A stretch of 55,850 bases of DNA, from positions 2,501-58,350 of the forward strand of contig JABVXV010000365.1 in assembly GCA_013365325.1 (NCBI GenBank), written 5' to 3'. The stretch is from Dipetalonema caudispina (lineage: Eukaryota; Nematoda; Chromadorea; Rhabditida; Onchocercidae). This document shows positions 49,476 through 55,850 of the stretch, piece after piece. Positions within the stretch are counted from its first letter, which is position 1; the number at the start of each line of letters is the position of its first letter. Both the position numbers and the translations under genes were made by a program. The notes beneath the pieces were generated by a model that saw only the letters and a list, made by a program, of their open reading frames with translations, searched no databases and was not told where the DNA came from.

Positions 49476-52400
49476 ATGAAGGGAGAAGTAAGTGAAGATA
49501 TACACGAAATTCGAGATGATGATGATATCATCGGAGAAGTTAGTTCTTTTTTTTTTTTCTCTGTAATTTTTGTTACCTGAAAAATCGACTACAATCATTG
49601 AGTTCTTTTGCTATTCGTCGGAATTTTTTAAGCATATCGGTAATTAAATGTTATCAAGACTTTTGCTATGTAACTAGAAATGGATTACTCATCATCCATC
49701 AAGCAATAACATTCCATTTTAAGCTTATTTGGTCAGATTTTTAAATAAATGGATTTCTTAAGTTATGTTAAAAATTTCGGATCATTTACTTCAAAGATTG
49801 ATTTTTCATACATTTTTCGATTATTCTCTGGCATTGTATCTCTTTATTACAAAAATGAAATAAGGGATTAGGTGGATTATGGTGATGAGTGAAAATGTTA
49901 TATAGCGTATAATAAGGTTATAGCGAAAACCCTTCTCACATTCCCCGTAATCTTTCAGCTGATAATAATGCTATTGTAGATTGGAGAGGAGTAAATAGGT
50001 ATGCAACATTATAGATTTACTACTTTACTTTTGCCTGTGCAATCAGTAGTGTTAATGGCCTGATTTTAGCCCATTCACCTATGACGCAATTTTAACCTTG
50101 GTATTAAGAACTATGAAATATGTTATGCTTTTACTTGGTCAGTGCATTCTCTTTGGTGAAGGGATGGTTAATTCATATATAGTCATATCAGGCCAAATCC
50201 AGACATATGTTTTGAAAATCATTATCATCAATAAATCACAAGAAGTATTATGTATTTGCCGATATTAGTAGCGAAATAATTATCATGAATTGGTATTGAT
50301 TCCAGGGTGAACGACACCGTTCACCTTTCCGTTGACTTCTTAATATTATTTCATATCATTGGAATTTGCCTAAAATTTTGTTCTTGTTACAGATAGATGT
50401 AATACTTTCTCGAAATCCCGGTAATAGCGAACTCTACCGCATTCAGTATCCAATACGTAAAGTAAATGCATTTAGCTGTGGTGTCGTCAAAGCACGTTAT
50501 AAAAAGAATGTCAAAGTGGTAATAGTTTTACTCAGTTTTATGCCAAAATTTGCTTATTTCAAAATTACCAGGTATGCTAGGTAATTGATTACCTAACACT
50601 TTCTAAGAGATATCAGCATATTCTGATTTGACGCAATTAAATGCAGAAGTGAATTTCGCTTTATTATTTCCTCATATATTGTTTGTAGCTGGAAATACGA
50701 TTACCAGTGGATAAATTATCGAGCTCGTTCGATAAAAGCCGTGCCGAACATCTTGCATTGATTTCCGGAACAAGTGCAGGAACATCTGCGACTGATAACT
50801 TGTATGTAATGCTTTAGGAAAATTAAAATTACTTCTTGAAGCTTACCTTGTCACACTTGATTTATGCAGCTTCTATTTTCTAAAGAACGACTTGCTCGAT
50901 CGTTCAATTTTGGCTTGAGGGAAAAAACATACTGGGAAGTGAATCATTTCATATTTATCTATGTAATTTAACTCTAATATTCATAATTCTTCGTTCGACA
51001 AAAATATTGCACCGTTCTGCAGTTCAACTTCCCGAGAACTAGTTTACTGTACTTTTATCTTCTCAAATTTCGGACTTCTGCAATCCATGGATTTAACAGT
51101 TCAATTCTAGTCGAATAATGGATGAAGAAGTATACATTGGACGCAGTTTTGGAAATGATGCACCAGTTCATTATGCTGTTGGCTTCTTCAAAAATCGTTA
51201 GTTCTATAAAATTTAACGTGAATGTAAACAGTAATTTGAAAATTTATGCATATTTACCACATTTTAACATTTTTTGTTTAATGATCACTTATCATAAAGT
51301 ACTTATTCCATATCATTTCGATTTGAGACAAACCTCCAAAACGCATTATAGATTAGAACATGTTTTGCAGAATGTTTGTATATATGCCCTTTGACTGGTA
51401 CGTTTGATATGAAACGTTCCATATCCTACCTTAATGGTCAAGGAAAAGGTCGCACAGCCAAAGCTTCTGAAGGTAAGAAGTTTTTGTTTTTCATCCTTTT
51501 TAATTGCTGTTTATTAAATTTTTTACTTTACTGTACAAAATTGTGTCTCGTGTCATTTTTTTGTTTCCTGTTATCATATAAAATTATTTCTGAATCATCG
51601 GTTTACTTTCGACTTTAAGCAATTTTTCGCATTGTACGTCTTCGACTCATCCATTTTTCGTCTTTCGTTTTGTTTCCGTGTGTGATTAATTTAACCGTTT
51701 TTGAGTACTATTCAGTTATCTTGTGCTTCACTGTCTGATGTGGTACAGACCATTTTAATGACGAACGACAAACTTTGCGACACTGATTTTAATATGCATT
51801 AAAAAAATATTGCAAAACTGCTTTATACGTAAAACAAGATGTATATTTTGCTTCCGATTATACAAATAATCAAAAAAAGAGATTCTTAAGCATGTAACTG
51901 ATCTAGGAATGGGATAAAACGAAAGGTTTCAGACGATATGTCTGATTCGGAGGAGGAAGGAAGTTCTAAAAATCCATCGCCGATTCGCGTCCGGTTCAAA
52001 CGACCCGAAACGGAAAGGCAGAAAAAGCGTCGTGAACAATCATCGGCTCATCGAAGTCGCCTTATTGAGCAAGATCCCTGGACTCCGTTAAATATTAATT
52101 GCGTGACGGTTAGTTTGTTTGTCCTTTTGGGCATTTAACGAAATTTGTGATTTGAATAATGTCTGTTTCCTAAGGTTTTGTGTTAGAGAACAACTCTTCC
52201 GTGAATTCCTGACCTCTAGCTTTTTTTGAGTTGTAATATTTTCGCAAACATCATTTTATAGATTATCTTTGTGTACCCCTTATTTTAAGATACTTAATTT
52301 ATTAATTGATTTACTGCAGGATACAGAATCGATAAAATATAGCGAATCCTTACTTTCTATCCCGGTTACAATGCTTGATTCATGCACAGTTCCTGATCCT

Positions 52401-54126
52401 GTACAGCTTGTTCAAGAAGCTATTATCGGTGAAAAAATGAACGCGCTGTAAGTCTCTTTTTTTTTTTGAATTACTATTCCATGCAGCGGGTAGAATGTTT
52501 TTAAATATTTTGGCAAACTGGACTGAAATTAGATAGTCTTAGAGTATTCATGAAATCTTAATTCTTCAGTGATTTGAACGACTGCAACCAGTTAATATCA
52601 CTTCGACGTATACGACATTTACCTGAGGTTCAACAAGTTCGAGCCCTGATGATAAAAGGTTAGGAATTTCAATTTCTATTAGTATAGAGTAGCTATTTTC
52701 TGGAACTTTTTTATACCTGTGCAGAAATTTAGTGCGATGCATATCAACGAACGAAGCACAACAGTATGTTTCGAAATGTATTCCTCGACACTTGTTGATA
52801 TCACGTGCTCGTGAATGTGCACGTTTGGTGTGCAATATCTGGGTACTAAAGAGTGAATTACTTTATCCCGACGAGGCATCAGTACTCCAGCATGCTCGTG
52901 ATCTTGTGTTGTGTCTATTTAGTTCTAATCTACCTGTCAGAAGGTGATTTTTTGTTTTTTCAAATTTAACATTAACGCTTCATTTGAATCTTTTCATAAA
53001 AATTCTTTGCTAGTTTTCTCTTTTTTATTTACAAGAGCTGATCAAAGTCCCAATTATACGAATAGATCTAGATTAGGTCGGAAGAAATGACATATTTATG
53101 CATGCTAAGTAAGGTAAAAATCACGCAGTTTCCAGAAGATGATACATCGTGCTCGAAAATAAACATGCATTCAATTCAGAAAGTTCGCTTTTTGAGTTTA
53201 AAAATCAAGTCTTCAGGCTAGATTTACAAATGGCATTCGGTTTAAGTACTTCTGATCTTGATGGCATCCTGAAAACACTAAACCGAGTAATGGTAGATGA
53301 ACATGAACGAAGCTGGAAACTAAAACATGGTGATGTGGAAGAATTTGGAAAAACGTATGGAATTATAAATTTTTAGAATTCAATAAAAAATATATCCTTA
53401 AATTTACTCATCATTATGGTATGTTCATGAGCGTTGTTGACGATTGTTAATGTTGATAGTGATTGAATCATGGGATTCCGTAGTCTTCACACTAAGAAAT
53501 CTTCCTTCGAAAAAATCCAGTTGGACCAGTTGATTCAGTAAATTCATTGTTTGAAATTGTCCTGCAATCTCCATTGCTAGTTGCTTTATTCTCGAAGGTT
53601 CCTTGGTTTGTATTTTCTCCCCTGCTTTCGTCTTTGGTCATTAATGCCATAAACTATTGCTGGTTCATCAGTATTCCTGATTCTTCACAGAATAGCAAAA
53701 ATCAAACGTGTGATTGCAGTCTTGTATAATAAACCAGGAAGATTTGTTTTCACAAGCATTTGTTCGAAAGTTGAAATTGAGAGGATATTACTCCCATCAT
53801 TTAGACTTAGAAGTTTGTTTTCCGAATTGAAGTGTACTATTGTAAACAAAATTAGGGATTCAGAAGCAGCCTCATCTATTTTTTTGAACATTTCAGCAAG
53901 GACGAGTTGAGAGTATTTATTGAAGAAAAACGATATTGGCATAAACGGTGGGAAGAAATACATCGTTATTTAATGGTTAGGAAAGAAAAGGCAGGAAATA
54001 TACGGAGGAAGAAAAGGGCCAATAGCAGGTTGGATTTAGCTAATGGTAGGATCAGTGATAACACTTCTAATCCTTTTTTTTTAACAGCTTGATGTGAAGG
54101 TATTATCCGAGTATTTTTCTGGTTAA
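49476..54126 (+). CDS. DNA-directed RNA polymerase III subunit RPC5 (POLR3E)
   Basis: Exons: 49476-49538, 50393-50518, 50689-50801, 51111-51196, 51371-51472, 51933-52108, 52320-52447, 52570-52658, 52733-52943, 53217-53354, 53897-53975 and 54088-54126, giving 449 residues. Matches to POLR3E in order are IDVILSRNPGNSELYRIQYPIR (about 22-43), HYAVGFF and LYICPLTGTFDMKRSISYL (about 119-150), IRVRFKRPETERQKKRREQ (about 179-197), LISLRRIRHLPEVQQVRALM, then ARLVCNIWVLKSELLYP and SSNLPVRR (about 326-365). RPC5 pairs with RPC4 as a TFIIF-like module of Pol III for initiation and termination. The vertebrate protein is about 708 residues; this one stops before the long C-terminal extension, closer to yeast Rpc37. 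If the last intron is not removed the frame ends at 54092 with a Lys/Arg-rich tail. Exon 9 uses TTTAG|TG rather than the CAG eight bases upstream, which would break the frame. Confidence 0.9.
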
Positions 54127-54840
54127 AACATGAATATTTTTTATTAGACTTTTTATTGAAACGCTATTTTTTTTTCAATTGGTTAACTTGTGCTGGCTAT
54201 CATTTATATGGTCGGAATTATTTATTAAGAAAAAGGTTATTTTTCGGTGCTTACTCTTTTTCTAATCACTGCCACAAATCGAGGATACTCCGTTCCAGAA
54301 CATGTACACATAGTGAAATGTGGAATAACTAAATGGTAAAATTTATAGCTGTCCGCTCTGTTTTAGTCTTACTAATTTGATAAATAGGCATTTCTTACTT
54401 AGACAGAATGGTGCAAGTGATAGAGCCCTGAGGAAACGAAGCGGTATGAAGACGGTTGTGATCGACTGAAAGAAATGGTTTAGTTTCATCGCGAAAATCT
54501 TAACGTGTTGCCAATTTGTTTGTTTCATAAAGTTGATAAAAATATTTTTCATAATTTGCAGTTTTATCAATACATCATATGTTTAAATGATTAAAAGAAG
54601 GATTGTAATGCGACCATTCTGTTGATGATAACCGTTGAATAATATTACATTGTTTAATCACAAAATCAAAGTAAAAGAAAAAGCGCAGACATCGCAAAGA
54701 AGAGTTCGTTTAAAAAACGCACTTGCCTCAGACGCAAGCTCATTTTATTTGCTGAAATTTAAGCTGAGTAGCGAGATTTCAATTGATTGTGGGATTCCTA
54801 AAAAGTGGATTTTTAAATTGGTTGTTTCATTTCGAATTAG
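54127..54840. other. intergenic stretch after RPC5
   Basis: No convincing exon. The 54635-54844 plus frame is Lys-rich without splice context or homology. It ends in TTTCGAATTAG directly before the next ATG. Confidence 0.4.
54830..54840 (+). promoter_or_regulatory. candidate spliced-leader acceptor abutting an ATG
   Basis: TTTCGAATTAG ends at the base before the start codon at 54841. The gene lies about 0.7 kb downstream of RPC5 on the same strand, so an operon-like arrangement is possible. Confidence 0.35.
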
Positions 54841-55113
54841 ATGATAAGGCTGAATTTATTCATTTATAACATAAGCGTAATTCTAGCATTGGTAGTCTTT
54901 TCGAATATATGTGCTGCAGAGTTCGCAAAATACCGCTACAACCCTAAGTTTTTCTCGGATTTTCGCAGAAGGAATTGGGGGACGGGCTTTTTTGCACTTG
55001 TGTGCTACTCAGGCGTCCTTAAAATATCTGAAATTAATCAGGAAGATATGAAATGTCTGCATTATTCTTCAAATTGTTTTTATTTTTTGTCAAAGAACAC
55101 AGAATTCCTTTGA
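54841..55113 (+). CDS. small putative secreted protein with signal peptide
   Basis: A 90-residue frame opens with a good signal peptide (MIRLNLFIYN, then the hydrophobic core ISVILALVVF, with likely cleavage after ICAA, about residue 27). It continues EFAKYRYNPKFFSDFRRRNW. The tribasic RRR at about residue 43-45 could be a prohormone cleavage site, which suggests a neuropeptide or small secreted peptide precursor. I do not recognise the family. The second half is less protein-like and may be intronic: GCACTT|GTGTGC could be a donor, with acceptors near 55098-55104. A following patch to 55124 would read IPLIRRR before AAG|GTAATT. Confidence 0.4.
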   Translation: MIRLNLFIYNISVILALVVFSNICAAEFAKYRYNPKFFSDFRRRNWGTGFFALVCYSGVLKISEINQEDMKCLHYSSNCFYFLSKNTEFL

Positions 55114-55850
55114 TACGTAGAAGGTAATTAGTACTTAATTTATGCAAGTTCCTATCAAGGAGGGATTCTTCGGGTAGTATGATGTCAATTTTTCTGTATT
55201 TTTTAAAATTTAATTGCTGATCAGTGTATATGAATGAGTATCAAGAATATTTGTGATAATTCAAAAGATGAATTTACAGGTAAGTGTGATTGACTGCGAG
55301 TGAGTGAACCATCTTGAAAAATATTAAATGAATTTGAATAAATATGTAGAATGAGAAGGAATTTATTAAATTAACCAATTGAATTTGAATGGTACATATT
55401 CAAATTTATTTTAGGTTGCTTATGGAATACGATTGATAAAAAGAATGAATATTTGATTTCATCATCACTTACCTAATTCGTCGTGATTCAAATTTCAAAT
55501 GTAATTTCACTTGTAAAATAAGTGAAAATTAACATAAATGTATTTGTGACCATATCATAGTAACAAAAATAACAAATCAAACGACCTACTGCTGAAATAC
55601 AACTGAAAAGAAACAAAAAAAATTGTGCTTTAAGATTTTGAATTACTAATTACATTAAATTACTCATTATTAGATGGACAATAAAAATAATGCTCGAAAG
55701 AATTCAAAATTTGATGTAAGCATCGAACGATCGAAGAGTTCAACAGCTAATGATTGATTAGAAGTTATAAGTGGGATTCTGCACGTATAATAGTGATAAT
55801 CACGTAGATAGCAACTAATCACGTATTTATAGCAGCAGCTTTTCGCAGTA
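55114..55850. other. AT-rich right edge of the window
   Basis: No supported gene. Possible further exons of the small secreted protein may begin here, for example around 55098-55124, but I could not connect them. Confidence 0.4.

Overview
The window reads as nuclear DNA of a nematode, most likely a clade III spirurid or filarial worm. It is very AT-rich. Its genes are split by short GT-AG introns with the T-rich TTTCAG acceptor typical of nematodes. Several start codons sit 0-5 bases after an isolated TTNAG-type acceptor, as expected for spliced-leader trans-splicing. The species call is inference, because no repeat or rRNA here is diagnostic.

Layout, left to right. (1) 703-2915 (+): a seven-exon gene for an acidic, Ser/Glu-rich protein with a poly-Asn tract, not recognised. 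(2) 4906-12708 (-): an eight-exon gene for an 872-residue CRIB-motif protein with proline-rich PxxxPR motifs, a probable Cdc42/Rac effector or scaffold. (3) 12709-24372: an 11.7 kb gene-poor, microsatellite-rich stretch between the heads of two divergent genes. (4) 24373-30624 (+): a sixteen-exon co-Smad (SMAD4 / C. elegans sma-4 type) with a glutamine-rich N-terminal extension and a puzzling intron inside the MH2 domain. (5) 31442-33812 (-): the ribosome-biogenesis factor MAK16. (6) 35145-40883 (+): the replication factor CDC45, divergent from MAK16 across 1.3 kb that holds a perfect GC-rich palindrome and an E-box. (7) 42362-44671 (-): a BTB-BACK protein without visible kelch repeats; one intron carries a (TTA)n run of about 155 bp. 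(8) 45868-47456 (-): the 3' part of a gene for a cysteine-containing single-pass membrane protein whose first exon was not found. (9) 49476-54126 (+): RNA polymerase III subunit RPC5 (POLR3E). (10) 54841-55113 (+): a small reading frame with a signal peptide.

MAK16, RPC5 and CDC45 are housekeeping growth genes (60S ribosome assembly, Pol III transcription, replication fork helicase). SMAD4 is the shared TGF-beta/BMP signal transducer. I rebuilt exon structures by hand from splice signals, reading phase and remembered family conservation. Every multi-exon model given as resolved keeps an unbroken frame across all its junctions. I saw no tRNA, rRNA, CRISPR array, transposase or viral gene. The most surprising item is the SMAD4 MH2 junction. 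Family conservation demands a GA-AG intron there, whereas the nearest canonical donor would insert 21 hydrophobic residues in frame.
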